DNA from: Sipunculus nudus
Taxonomy: Eukaryota; Annelida; Sipuncula; Golfingiida; Sipunculidae
Assembly (NCBI GenBank): GCA_026874595.1
Contig: CM049321.1
Location: forward strand, 46,865,797 to 46,929,796
Direction: 5' to 3'
Length of the DNA: 64,000 nucleotides
A model generated the notes under the pieces. It saw only the letters and a list, made by a program, of their open reading frames with translations, did not search any database and was not told the origin of the DNA. Made by a program: the position numbers and the translations under genes. Shown piece after piece: positions 1-12,599 of this stretch (positions within the stretch are counted from its first letter, which is position 1; the number at the start of each line of letters is the position of its first letter).

Positions 1-632
1 GATTTTTTAAAAAGTGAATTTTGTTCCGGCCCATAACTTCAAGAAATTGCAAAATACTAACCTTATTTCTAGTCTGTACATAGGAAATACACAGAGGAAT
101 ATGTACATTAAATATGATCAAAAACAGATCAGCGGTTTTGATATCAGACACTCTTGAAGTGTAACAATGGCTTTTAAATGGGAAATTGAGGATTTTCCAT
201 AATTACTCAAAAGAACGAAGTCATAGTGACAGCATGTAAACAAAAGTATTTAATTTGTTCAAGTCTGAAATTTGAAAATAAAAGGTTAAAAATTAGGCTA
301 GTTATTGAATTTTTTCTTGAGGCTCTATTGTAGTCACTTGCTTTGTCCAGATGCAGATTGGCCACTCCTGGTCACTGGAGGTCAGCTATGCCAGGAATCC
401 TGATTTGTTACAGTCACTGGGGGAGCTCCCCTGCTGTGACAGGTGTACAGTTCTCATATCACCCTCCTCCCCCACCCCTCAGTGAATGTATAAATATACA
501 CTTGTATGCATGATGTGGTCTTATATGACAAGATTGAGATTTGTGATAATGCAATTTGGAATTATGAATCAACTTTTATATTCAGATATATGTTATATTG
601 TATATATGTATAAAAATTTAAACTTAGTATAA
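1..632. repeat. Interspersed repeat module shared with family A interior
   Basis: The first ~200 bases, from the motif 'gcccataacttc' to 'gtgtaacaatgg', recur with mismatches at about 24,905-25,090 and 25,590-25,770 inside element A3. This is repeat-derived DNA cut by the window edge. No coding sequence is seen. Confidence 0.6.
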
Positions 633-1774
633 AACAAGTGACCCATGAGTCATGATGCTCAGCTGACTGGGAAGAGATTCGCAAAAGGAAATTTTATCAT
701 CTGAATGGTAGTACATACCCATTCAACTGAAGAATCAAACAGATTAACCAACAGGCCTAGATTATGTCTGTATTTATATATCTCAAAATAGAGAAAAATT
801 GCGTAAAAAATACAGGTGGCTCCACCGGCCTGCAAAAACACATGGTCAATATGCATGCAAAGAATCATGGTGATCTCTGCATTAGTTGTTTAGATACTTC
901 AGCTTTTGTATAAAATTATCCATTTTTCTGAGGGATACTTCTAAGTCCTATACCTTGAAGGATATGGGAAACAGAGACCTAATTTCAGGTTTCCATAGAC
1001 ACTTTTCATGGGCCTCCTTGCATTACAAGAATGAAGAATCTAGGTCCAGTTGTTACGATTTGTACCCTTTTGACAGATAACTACATCTTTACAGGTCTCA
1101 AAAAATAGAGAAAAAAATTCGTAAAAATTTGAAAAAAATTGAGGTGGCGCACCCAGTCTGCAGAAACTGATGGAACACCTCATGATCAATATGTATACCA
1201 AAAATCATGAAGCTTACAGCTTAAAGGATATGGGTAACAGAGACCTAATTTCATGTTTCCATGGAGACTTTTCATTGGTATCCCTGTGTGTCAAGAATGA
1301 AGATTCTTGGTCCAGTTGTTATGATTTGTGCCCTGGTAACAGATGTTCATATCTTTAAAGGTCTCAAAAATTGAGAAAAGAAATTGTAAAAACACCTGAA
1401 AAAATACAGATGATGCCACCAGTCTGCAGAAACTGATGAAACACATCTTGATTAATATGTATGCCAAAAATCATGAACAGTAGTTATGTAGTTATTGAGA
1501 TGTTGCAGTTTTTTTTATCAAATTTCCATTATTCTGGGGGGGGGGGGGGTAATTTGGAGCCCTACAGCTCAAAGGATATGGGTAACAGAGACCTAATTTC
1601 TGGTTTCCATGGAGATTTTTAATGGACCTCTCAGAATTTCAAGTTTCAAGTTTCTAGGTCGAGTGGTTACGATTTGTGCCAGGTTAACGGACGGATGGAC
1701 AGACAGACAGACAGCCGGACGATGGACAAAGGGTGATCGCTATAGCTCAGATGACTTACAGTCAGATGAGCTAA
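633..1774 (+). mobile_element. Family A interspersed element, copy A1
   Basis: The element opens with 'acaagtgacccatgagtcat' followed by GCTCAGCTG. It closes with a run of GGAC/GACA repeats, then 'tatagctcagatgact' and an end in CTAA. The same two ends occur at 8,978/10,894 and 23,346/26,003. Inside, a module around 'ggatatgggaaacagagacc' appears three times (about 955, 1,225 and 1,572). A 14-base G run lies at 1,536-1,549. There is no coding capacity. The subterminal inverted motif and terminal hairpin with CTAA resemble non-autonomous Helitron/Helentron-type elements. That class assignment is an inference. Confidence 0.6.
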
Positions 1775-2033
1775 AAAATTGAAGATCTAATACAAACATG
1801 TGTTCGTTAATTTCCAGCCTTTTCAGAATTGGAGATCAGGCTCTGTTTGCCCCGAATGTATATACAGTAGTGTTGTTAATCCCACCATTCCCCCCCCCAT
1901 CTGCTGCCATTGATTCCTTTGCAAAGATAATTGGATTAGAAAAAATTAAGATCTAATTGAAACAAATTCTTGCCTCAGGAGAATGGAACATAAAGAGATC
2001 AGCTCTGTCTGTCCATCATCTCTCTATTATCAT

Positions 2034-2036
<3 letters not shown>

Positions 2037-2088
<52 letters not shown>
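2037..2088. repeat. (TA)n microsatellite
   Basis: An uninterrupted TA dinucleotide run of roughly 50 bases. It makes a short frame translate as repeated Tyr-Ile, which is not a gene. Confidence 0.97.
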
Positions 2089-2091
<3 letters not shown>

Positions 2092-2159
2092 GAACTTTGT
2101 CCTATAAGCATTGTTAAAATAACTTTCATATGCTGCATATGTATTGATTTAAGCTAGTA

Positions 2160-3950
2160 AAATCTCAAATTTGAAAGCAACATATATTCAGTTGTGTAAT
2201 ATTGCAGTCCAATACTTTAAAAAAATGATATAATAAAAGAAAGTAAGAAATAATTGAAACTTCATTTATTATCAGCTTCGTTTGTCTACCAGTCTGTCTG
2301 TCCTTTTCTAAATATAAAATAATTGTGAAAGGTCTATTTTATCCTGTAAGCATTGTTGAATGAAGTGAAAATCCTATGTATACACACTTTAATAATACAG
2401 AGATGTTGTCACTCCCAAATAATTCATGACCCCCCTCCCCACACACACCACCACCAGCAACACCAAGTCCTTGCATTTTGGGACTGGTAACATTATTTAT
2501 ATTTCAACAGTATACATTTTATTAAATAAAAAATAAATATGTTTAATAATAAATATTATAAAAAAAATAGATCCAATTGAGCAAATGTGTAAACATCTGA
2601 ACTGTCAACAATTTATTAAAGCCACCAATGATCATGGTAATAATATACATCTTATTTTCTCAAACTGCTAACATGCTTCAATTTTAACATTAGAGAATGG
2701 ATGGTTTTGTCACAAAATATTACTTGCAATTTCTTACTTATCATTACAAACAAATCATGTCAACCAGCCTATATTACATTTTCCTCTTAAACTTTATCTC
2801 CATTAGATATTATTTTAGATTTTTACCTACAAGGTCAACTTCAGCTGAGCACGTTGACCCATGGGTACCTTATTTCATATATTTTCCAGTTTGAAATTTG
2901 AAGAACCATGATTAATGAATTCTGGTGTGTCTTCTTAGACTTATAAAAGGAATTTGGTCCACATTTGTTCGCAATGTTCTCTGAAACCACGTTGTGTAGG
3001 ACTCTGTGATATTCATCATTTTAAGGGTTATTGTCCCTGCAGTGACACAGGTGATATGAGAATAAATAATTTTTAATGTACACATCATTTTGAGTGTTTT
3101 TTCCGCTTTATCTGAATTGTTCGAAGGTTAGACTGAGCACAACCGAACTGCCTTCGGCAATGACCAAAATGCGTTCATCCTGGTCACTCAACAACACGAT
3201 TAAGGGCTATTGTTCATATGAATAACTCTTGCTTTCATTGAGGGATTTGTGCATGTCTGGCCTTTCACTGGACCCAGGCTCTCACCCATGTGCGTGGTCA
3301 GTAAAAGTGAATAACACATGTTTCTCGCTTTATGAAATGAAGGGTTCAACCCGGGAGGATTAATGGAAAACCTAATTCAAGGTCCAAATTCCAGGAACAG
3401 GGGTGGACCTCAAAATTGGTCTGATACGATGAAAAAAAAAAGCTTGCAGCAGCTGAAAATGGGATACAGACCCTCTGCATGGAGTTCCATTGGGTCGGCT
3501 TCTGCTACTTACGAGGTATGCATATTTCTGTTTCCTTCTTCAGGAACAGTTTCTTTGCAACATAAATATTTTATTAATAAATTTAATTAATCTTTCATGT
3601 GTTCCTCACATCAACCTATTCTTTATACATCCAACCATAGAAACCAGTCAAATATCTTCGGTAACCTGAATGCCCCAGCGTCTCATTCCGATTCGCACTG
3701 ACCACTGGTATTCAAGGTAAACACACCAGGGTATGATTTTTTTGCCATGAGCATAGTGACACCAAATAAATGTAAAACACTCTTTTTTACATATCTTATT
3801 GAGACAGTATCCCAATGAAAACCTATCTTTTCTTTTAACATTTAAAATAAAATAATGAGCCAAAATTCCATATCTTTGTTAATATATCTCCCCCAACCCG
3901 GTATAAGCCTGTTATAACGGGTTTATCAGCTAGTGTTACATATATATATA
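2160..3950. other. No gene recognised
   Basis: AT-rich sequence with only short chance reading frames. Polypyrimidine and ACACAC patches occur near 2,430-2,450. No domain, exon pair or element end could be supported. Confidence 0.5.
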
Positions 3951-3954
3951 CAAT

Positions 3955-6954
3955 AAACAAGGCCTACAGGCCTAATACAAACCTGTGCAAAGTTTGGGAG
4001 TATGAATGGAGGTTTATTTTTAAAATTTAATATTGAGCCTCTTATGTCCTGCATAGTCTAACTTAGCCATTAGGATTTCAGCAAGCAGGACGTTTCCAAC
4101 CTGCAAGTTTTGGACTACCGTAAAATCTCCAATTAAAACCGCATTTTAATCAAGAAACTGAAAATCTTGAAATCAGGTTGGTTTCCTGAAAGCACTGTGT
4201 GGTTTATACTAGGAGGATTTCCTGAATATCTTCCTGACAGACATCGTTTTTAGGCCAGCGAGTGGGCGATAATATTGCAACTTTCGAAGGCCCTTTTTTA
4301 GCAGCAGTCTCGCATGCATGGGAGCCTTGTGTAAATGTATTATTTACGATCATTTGTTATTTATAAATTAAATATTGCTGATTAGTTTTCGTGTGATAAA
4401 TAAATTGTTATAAAATCTTGGTTATTGTCACCAAATAATACGTTTACAACAACCTTGCTGTAACACGCAGCGGCCCACTTCGTTGGGCATGATCAAGCGT
4501 CATGTTTCCTATACGTGCGTATCTCGACAAGGTAACTTCAGTTACTTTGATATTTAGTTAAGTTGACAAGCGATGTTTTCAAACGCACCAGCAAATTATG
4601 ACATGGAGCAATGTCAACATATGATGTGACGATGATAATACCGAAGTAACCGGTATGAAAATGATTTGAATCTTCCGAGCAAATCCAGAAAAAGGAATTT
4701 TCAAAAAAAAAATTAAGATTTCAAAATATTACTTTTAGAATTAAAATATACAGTGACTTGAAATGGATCAGCAGAATATTTTTTACAAAATATAATGACA
4801 AATCAGTAGCAAACAAGAATACAGCACGGAATATAAAATCTGTATAAACAGGCAGAGGTTCACTGGCCCTTACGTCTTCCCAAACTCCACGCTTGAGTGA
4901 CCTTGCAAAAAAGTGTTATGATGTGTTTAAATAAAAAGCCCAAGGAATTTTAAAATGGACAGGAATGGCCCAGTCGCAACCTACGTGTGTTCATTTCTAG
5001 ATGATAGCTTGATTGCGTCTTTTTTCAAATCTTTCCGTAGCAAAAGTTGGTGCAGTTTTAAAGGGGGGTTCTTAGTATTTGAGCCCTGCGGTGTCTCACC
5101 TGGAATTTCGGCGAAGTCTGGGTGCAGTTTTAATCGGAAGTGCAGTTTTAAGTGGAGATTTTCTGTAGGACATTTTAAAACTAGAACACAGGTAGTTGAC
5201 AAGCCAAAGCCGAAATAAGAGTGGGACGGGTGAAGTGAGGCATGGATTGAGTGGCAAGGGGAAATAGACTGAGGTGTGTTGCATATAAGCATGGATGTCT
5301 GCAGCCGTAATGTGTATGTAGGTTGCGCCACCTACTACAAAATCCAGAAAGCTGTCCAAGTTGTATACATATGCAAAATTTTTGGCAGATAAGTCAACCC
5401 ACTACTGAGATATCAGTGATTTTAGTCCATGGAGGACAAACAGACTGACACTGAGCAAAAATGGTTGCAGGTGGAGCCTCTAATTTTGTGTGTGATAAAG
5501 AGTTATGTGAGATCTATACACATGCAAAATGTCAGAAGGATACAGCCAACCAGTCCTGAGATATAAGCCTGGATGTCTGCAGCATAAACATAAATGTAGG
5601 TGGCGCCGCCTGCAACAAAATCCAGAAAGCTATCCAAGATGTATAGACCTGCAAAACTTTAGGCAGATATGTCAGATCACTGCCCAGATATGAGTTATTT
5701 TATCCCACGGCAGACAAACAGACGGACGCTGTGCAAAAATGGTTGCAGGAGGTGCAACCAGTTTGCGTATGATGAAGAGCTATGTGAGGTCTATACACAT
5801 GCAAAATTTTGGCCCAATCGGTCAAACAGTTTCTGACATATGAGCTTGGATATCTGCAGTGTAAACGTAAATGTGCGTGGCGGCTCCTGTCATAAAATCA
5901 AGAAAGCTGTCCAGGATATATAAACCTGCAAAATTTCAGGTGGATAAGTGAAACCATTGCAGAGATATGAGTGATTTTATCCCAAGGCAGATGCACAGAT
6001 GGATGTTGTGCAAAAATGGTTGCAGGTGGCGCCACCATTTTAGTGTATATTATAAAGCTATTCAAGGGCTACATTTGTGCAAACTTTCAAGTTTAGCGTG
6101 ATTGGTCAAACAGTTCCAAAGATATGTGGGTTTATGTGTGGAAACAGACGCACAATGGACGCTGGGCAAGAGGAAAGTTCAGAGGTCAACCAAAAATGAG
6201 AGCACAGCAGTTCACATGTGACCCGATTTTTAAATGCTGAATTTAAAAATTCTGCCCAGTGGTTACTAAAAATGGAAACCAAGTTTTATCAACCAGTTGA
6301 AGGATATAGTTCCAATTGTTCTAATCTGGGCATTCTGTGTCTAGACGATGTGTCTAGACATCTAGACATTTTGTCTAGACACCAGACAGAGCCAGATCAG
6401 TTGCCTTGGTGATGTCTAGACCCAACCTGGTTGAACTGAGTGACTTCTTGACTTGGCTGCTGAAACTCAGCATGTTGTCAAATCTGTTTTAAAACACAGA
6501 AAAACTTTTCCAATTGGCTACAATGCTTTTATAAAGCTACATGTAAAGTTTAAACCAATCAGCTTAACAGTTTCATCATAAAACAGTGTATAAGCTAGAA
6601 GTATAAAATTACATTTTTGCTTGTAAAAACAGATAAATGTATGTGACGCCACCAACACCTCAATTTCAGATTTGACATATGTGACATGCATTGGTATAAA
6701 ATTTGGTGATTATAGCTCTAGCCATTTCTGTTTTTTAATTTTAGTGGGCTTCTTTTGGACAGATGACTGAGTTGAACCTCCTCTAACTTGGCAAAATATC
6801 TCCGAACTGGAACCATTCAAACAAACTTGAGAGAGATTGTTCCAGGGATCATTTCTGTGAAATATTGGACAATTTGGCTGGACAGTTTCAGAGAAGAAGA
6901 TTTTTAAAGCTGTTATACCTTTTTCCCTATAAAATCTAAGAAAATGCAGTTAGA
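3955..6954 (+). mobile_element. Family B element, degenerate copy B0 with nested C1
   Basis: The left end 'acaaggcctacaggcctaat' matches the starts of B1 (18,243) and B2 (27,934). From 5,220 to 6,180 there is a repeating module with 'gtaggtggcgccacc'-like cores, and 6,600-6,950 matches the 3' interior of B1 (20,320-20,630). Family C element C1 is inserted at 4,118-5,165. The B 3' terminus (GGTTCGCTAA) is absent, because the copy runs directly into repeat D. It is non-coding. Confidence 0.55.
4118..5165. mobile_element. Family C element C1, TIR transposon with TA target duplication
   Basis: The left end reads TA|CCGTAAAATCTCC and the right end is its inverted complement with a few changes, GGAGATTTTCTG|TA. 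The copy at 30,615-32,010 has cleaner ends. The TIRs are about 26 bp, followed by subterminal copies of a 'gcagttttaa' motif. The TA duplication and TIRs fit a non-autonomous Tc1/mariner-like element (inference). The short frames inside are not transposase. Confidence 0.75.
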
Positions 6955-8800
6955 AACTAGATGTGTCGGAACGACACGAATGCCCCCACCTGGGGCAAAT
7001 TAGAAACATTTGTAAAATTTTGAAACTTTTTTAAGTTCAGGAGGTGTCGTATGGTCAAAAGTAGGTCAACAAGGGCAAAATGCAAACTCGATCTGTATTG
7101 GGTCATTATCAAGGAACACACCAAAAATCATGCCAGTATATGCAGGCATTGTGAAAAAAAGTCCATACATGTGCATTTTCCATAAAAATTTCAGTCTTTC
7201 ATGTAATTTTCTATGTTTAGGAGCCGTAAAACAATCAAAAGTAGGTCAACCAGGACCAAATGCAAACTCGATCTGTAACTGTCATTATCTGCCCACACAT
7301 AAAAAATCAGGGTGGTATCTGCAGGCATTGAGGAAAAAAAGTCAGTACATATGCATTTGTTATAAAAATTTCTATTTTACATGAAACTTTCTAAGTTCAG
7401 GAGCAGTCAAATGGTCAAAAGTAGGTCAACTGGGACAAAACAAGAACTCGATCTGTAACTGGTCATTATCTGCCCACATAACAAAAATCAGGCACTTATC
7501 TGCAGGCACTTCGAAAAAAAGTCCATACATGTGCACTTTTTTATGAAATTTTCTATGTTAGAGCAACGTCAAATGGTCAAAGGTAGGTCAACTGGGAATA
7601 AACATGAACTCGATCTGTAACTGGTTATTATCTGCCCACACACCAAAAATCAGGCCAATATCTGCATGTATTGCGAACAAAATTCTGTACAAGTGTATTT
7701 GTCATGAAAATTTATATTTTACATGAAATTGTCTATGTTCAGGAGCCGTAAAACAATCAAAAGAAGGTCAACTGGGACGAAACACAAACTCGATCTGTAA
7801 CTGGTCAATATCTACCCACACACCAAAAATCACGCCAATATCTGCAGGCACTGCGAAAAAAAGTCCGTACATGTGTATTTGCCATGAAATTTCATATTTT
7901 TCATGAAATTTTCTTTGTTCTGGAGCAGTAAAACGGTCAAAAGTAGGTCAACCAGGACGAAATGCGACCTCGATCTGTAACTGGTCTATATCTGCCCACA
8001 CACCAAAAATCAGGCCAATATCTGCAGGCATTGCGAAAAAAAGTCCGTACATGTGTATCTGCCATGAATATTTCTATTTATCATGAAATTTTCTATGTTC
8101 AGGAGGCGTAAAACATTCAAAAGTAGGTCAACTGGGACGAAACGCGAACTCGATCTGTAACTGGTCATTATCTGGCCACACACCAAAAATCAGGCCAATA
8201 TCTGCAGGCATTGCGAAAAAAAGTCCGTATATGTGTATCTGTCATGAATATTTCTATTTTTCATAAAATTTTCTAAGTTAAGGAGGCGTAAAACGTTCAA
8301 AAGTAGGTCAACCAGGACGAAACGCGAACTCGATCTGTAACCGGTCATTATCTGGCCACACACAAAAAATCAGGCCAATATCTGCAGGCATTGCGAAAAA
8401 AGTCCGTACATGTGCATTTGTCATGAAATTTCTATTTTTCATGAAATTTCTAAGTTTAGCAGCCGTAAAATGGTCAAAAGAAGGTCAATCGGGACAAAAC
8501 ACGAACTCAATCTGTAACTGGTCTATATCTGCCCACACACCAAAAAGTGCATTTGTCATGAAATTTCTATTTTTCATGAAATTTTCTAAGTTTAGCAGCC
8601 GTAAAATGGTCAAAAGAAGGTCAATCGGGACAAAACAAGAACTCAATCTGTAACTGGTCTATATCTGCCCACACACCAAAAATCAGGCCAATATCTGCAG
8701 GCATTGCGAAAAAAAGTTCGTACAACTGTTTGATTTCGGAAGGACGGAATGACGGACATGGGTAAAACTATATGCCCCGGCCACTTTGTTGCCGAAGGTA
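6955..8800 (+). repeat. Family D element with a ~180-bp tandem array
   Basis: The marker 'cgatctgtaact' (variants included) falls at 7,089, 7,269, 7,449, 7,611, 7,791, 7,971, 8,151, 8,331, 8,508 and 8,644. The spacing is 180 bp for most units, with shorter ones of 162, 177 and 136 bp. Each unit carries 'ggtcaaaagtaggtcaac', the marker, then 'tctgcaggcattgcgaaaaa'. A unique head (6,957-7,010, 'gtgtcggaacgacacgaatg') and tail (8,730-8,800, 'ggacggaatgacggacatgg') flank the array. No coding potential is seen. Confidence 0.9.
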
Positions 8801-8977
8801 ACCTGCATAAAAGAGTGGCTAAACTGCAGTTAAACAATATATTTTACAGATTCTGCAGAAAATCTACAGCTGGGTCTGTATATAAGATGTGATGATGCTT
8901 TCACATGTATACCTGGTCATTACAGGTATACATCTGGGTGATATAATATAGATTTGGAAAGTTAGAAATAAATTTAA

Positions 8978-10894
8978 ACAAGTGACCCATGGGTCATGAC
9001 GCTCAGCTGCCAAGCATGACCTGCAATTCACAACTTGCAGTCAAAATTTTGTAGAACCTAATTGCCAATTTTGTTGAAACTTTCCATGATTACAGAAATA
9101 TTTATCACATATGTCCAGTTATAACATGACAAATTGATGGTCTAAATCATTTTTATGGTTGTTGAACTAAAAACTGGGGTCAGCAGGGTAGGAAAATTGC
9201 AAAACCTGAAAGAAAAGAAAGGCAGGAAGTATCCCTAAAGGTCTAGTAAAACAAATAAAGCCATCCTAAATTCAGGTACAGGCCCACAAATTATCAGGAC
9301 AAACATTTGCTGGTATATCTGATGATTTGTATAAAAAATATTTAGATATCTTGGAAAATAAGTTGATTGCTATGATTCCATAAAATAAAGTGTAAAATTT
9401 TCCCATCATCTTATAAATCAGTAGCTAAACTATAATACAATACTCTAGGTCTTAAGCCTACCTCGGGCAACAGTGTTTGCACTAATGATGTTCTTATTTT
9501 TCAAAGGGCTGATACAAATGGAACCATATATCACAAGTGTCGCTCACAATTACTGCCACACAGTGACATGTACCAGTTGGCGTGCAATGGTATATACACG
9601 AATAATAGAGATGATCTACAAAGTAAGTATTTATTGTGAACATCCCTGACCAATGACCTTGGCCTTTTGCCCACATATCAATAGGATCTTTTCTCCAGTG
9701 ATGGGTAACTACAAACAACTTAAACTACTGACCACTTAAAACTGGAGTAATCACTTGGCAACCAATGTGTGAATAACTCTGACTTCCAACCTTTAACCTT
9801 CTGACCAGCTGATCCTAAAATCATTAATTTATTTCTTCAAGCAAAAAGACCCATAAATATGAAGTTTGAATCAAATTGAGTGATGCATAGATGGGACATA
9901 TGTGAAAGACTTGAGGTTTGGGATAAACAGTTTAGCTTGAAATATGTTCAAAAGCAGTTAACTGGGACAATTTAGTACTGTGACCTTGACCTCTGACCTC
10001 TAAAAATCAACATCAATAGGGTTCTTCTGCTATTGGGAGGCCATATAAGAAAGATGGAAGGTATAGGTTGAAAAGTTTGCCTTAAAATGACTCCACATAA
10101 GAAGTGGGTGTGGTGAACTTGACCTTTGACCTCAAATCAACTAGTTTTTTCCACTGTTGGCAGAGAAGTGATATGTCAATGCTTGAAGGTTTGGAAGAAA
10201 AGTCTAGCTTGAAATTTGTCAACAAACCTTTTTTAAGAAGGGGATCCTGTGACCTTGACCTTTGACCTTGTGACCTCAAAACCTATAGGATTCTTCTTCA
10301 ACTTGGTATGTGAGCCATATGTGAAAGATCAAAGGTTTGGGATGAAAGGTTTGGCTTAAAATGCATCCAAAAGCTTTTCAAAGAAGTGGGTCCTGTGATC
10401 ATGACCTTTGACCTTGTTTACCTGAAGATAATTATGGTACTTCCCCTGTTCATTGGTGAGCCATATGTGAAACATGGAAGGTTTTGGTAAAAATTTTGGC
10501 TTTAAGTGCATCCACAAGATTTTCAAAAAAGTGGGTCCTGTGATCATGACCTTTGACCTTTTGACCTCAAAATATTTATGGTTCTTCCCCTGTTAGTAGG
10601 TGAGCCATATGTGAAACATGGAAGGTGTGGGATGAAAATTTTGGCTATAAGAATTAATTCTGGAAGGTACAAAAGCACCCAGTAACTCGAAGAATATAGG
10701 TCACAGTGACCTGATTTCCGGTTTGCAAGGAGATCTTTTTAGAACCTGTAAGACTACATAGGGTTCATGATCCTAGTACTTATGGTTACAATTTGTGCCT
10801 TGCTAACCGACGGCCGGCCGGACAAACAGCTGGAAGGACGATGGACAAAGACCCATTGCTATAGCACAGCATGATTGAAAATCAGCTGAGCTAA
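8978..10894 (+). mobile_element. Family A element, copy A2
   Basis: It starts 'acaagtgacccatgggtcat' with GCTCAGCTG at 9,001-9,009, and ends 'ggacgatggacaaag', then CAGCTGAGC at 10,883-10,891 and CTAA at 10,891-10,894. The two nonamers are exact inverse complements. Between 10,080 and 10,660 a ~140-bp unit with 'tgacctttgacct' is repeated. No long open frame is present. Confidence 0.65.
10080..10660 (+). repeat. ~140-bp tandem repeat carrying TGACCTTTGACCT
   Basis: The 13-mer TGACCTTTGACCT is exact at 10,120-10,132, 10,256-10,268, 10,402-10,414 and 10,547-10,559 (spacing 136, 146 and 145). Each unit also has 'gtgagccatatgtgaaacat' or a variant. The 13-mer equals the complement of a DR1 nuclear-receptor site. 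Whether it is bound is unknown. Confidence 0.85.
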
Positions 10895-11846
10895 TAAAAA
10901 ACTGAAGTCATATTGAAGGCTGAATAAAATTATGTTTGTCACTAGCATATCTGTAAGTAAATTCTGCTTGTAAAAACAAGTTTTGAATTTTATAACATTT
11001 CTTAGGTTACACTGGACCCCTCTTAAAACCTGGTAATTTCATTTGTGAAAGGCAGCAAACAGCATTACTGAGATACCAGGATTATAAGGGCAAAGCTTAA
11101 GGTAAATCTAAAACATGCAGCAGAATGTATGACCTTGTTTCAACAATTTTTTGTAATGATACATGTGTTGGTAAGGTAACTTTTTCACAATGTGTATCAG
11201 ACTTCTCGTTTGGACACCATAAGAAATATGTTCATGTCTAGGTAATAATGCTTTATAAATATAGTCCATCCCAGTACCTGTGTCCGTATGTTTTCGTAAT
11301 AATTATTTTAAAAATATTCTTTAAAAATGCCCTTTGGCCTGAAGTCGATTAACGGATATTCCGCCAATTTTGTGTAAAGAAGTTATATATCATGTAAAAT
11401 GTATTTACTTTGCGACTCTTTTGTGTTATTTATGCTGAAATACCGTGAATGGCGTCTTCCCTGCACTGCTGAACAGTACAGGAGTCCATGTTACACTTTC
11501 CATGTCTATGGCTGCGTTTGGTGTTTGTTAGACAACAGTGACTTCACAAAGACGTCACAGTGATCGGTCGCGAGTCACCGATTGACTGACGTCATAAGTT
11601 TGACTGGCTTGTTTATTATCAGTTCTCAGGCAAGGAATAAGTCGTAAACGCTGTAACCTGTTTTGTCATATTTTGGATTATTCGTCTCTTACAAAATTAA
11701 AGCAAGGTAAGGCATATACTTTTTGCGCAGGTATTCGGCGGTATAGCTCCTTTTGACAAGAAAGGTTTTCACTGCTTTACTTATATGAAAAATTATACCA
11801 GAACAACCTGCGGACAAGGGTTTTCGGACGGACTTTGGTCCCCCTA
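10895..11846. other. No gene recognised
   Basis: Mixed-composition spacer with no supported coding sequence, TIR or tandem repeat. Confidence 0.45.
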
Positions 11847-12286
11847 AACACCCAAAACACTGGTGTTTTGGGTATCTGTGACGAAACGCCACGAAACACC
11901 CCCTTCACTTCAAATCTGAACCAAAAACGTAACACCAATCAATAAATAATCATCTGATGAATATATCTCTGCAATATTGTTTCATAAATTCATGTCATAA
12001 AGATAAAAACGAGTGTTTCGTGCCGTGGTCGGTTCATCGGCGTTTATGCCAGCTATGACCCTGCCCCCTAGTGGCGCAAGTCGCAATTAAGCAGTGCACT
12101 TGTCAGTTGTACAAAATACTAATGCTTTCTTTAATTTTACAGAATAGTTGCACAAATTCTGCATTAACATATCCAACAGATGATGATTTACTAACTGGTA
12201 CAAGTGTTTTGCTTCAAATTAGAATTTAAAAGGGTGTTTCATAGTGTTTCGTCACATGTACCCAAAACACCAATGTTTTGGGTGTT
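11847..12286. mobile_element. Short inverted-repeat element (MITE-like)
   Basis: The left arm begins AACACCCAAAACACTGGTGT and continues through 'gacgaaacgccacgaaacac' to about 11,912. The right arm, about 12,226-12,286, is its inverted complement with mismatches. The outermost ~28 bases are themselves palindromic. The similarity may extend outward into 'ggactttggtcc' and 'ggactttagtcc'. No target duplication is clear. It is a non-autonomous element of unknown superfamily. Confidence 0.65.
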
Positions 12287-12339
12287 CAGGCGGACCCACG
12301 GACTTTAGTCCAAAGTTACCCTGACCACTTCTCCTACAC

Positions 12340-12563
12340 GGGTACAGGTGAATTCGGCCCATTTCTAACCCGGCCCGTACCAACCGGGCCCGTACTTACC
12401 AACCCGGCCCATTCAAATAACCAACCCGGCCCGTACGGCCCGTACCTGGAATTTGCCTATACAATAACGATAATATATATTATAATATTAACAATCACAA
12501 TTTGTCTAATCCCAATATTTTTTTTTATTCATATTTTACTTTTTTTATGAGAGAGACCGAGAG

Positions 12564-12599
<36 letters not shown>

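Noticed and set aside
1957-2157. 66-residue frame
   Set aside because: It is translated TA microsatellite (Tyr-Ile repeats).
4955-5359. Frames of 87-116 residues on both strands
   Set aside because: They lie in the right end of transposon C1 and recur, differently broken, in C2. No domain.
6955-8800. CRISPR-like regular repeats
   Set aside because: Units are 180 bp and similar along their whole length, with no short repeat and unique spacer pattern. The genome is clearly eukaryotic.
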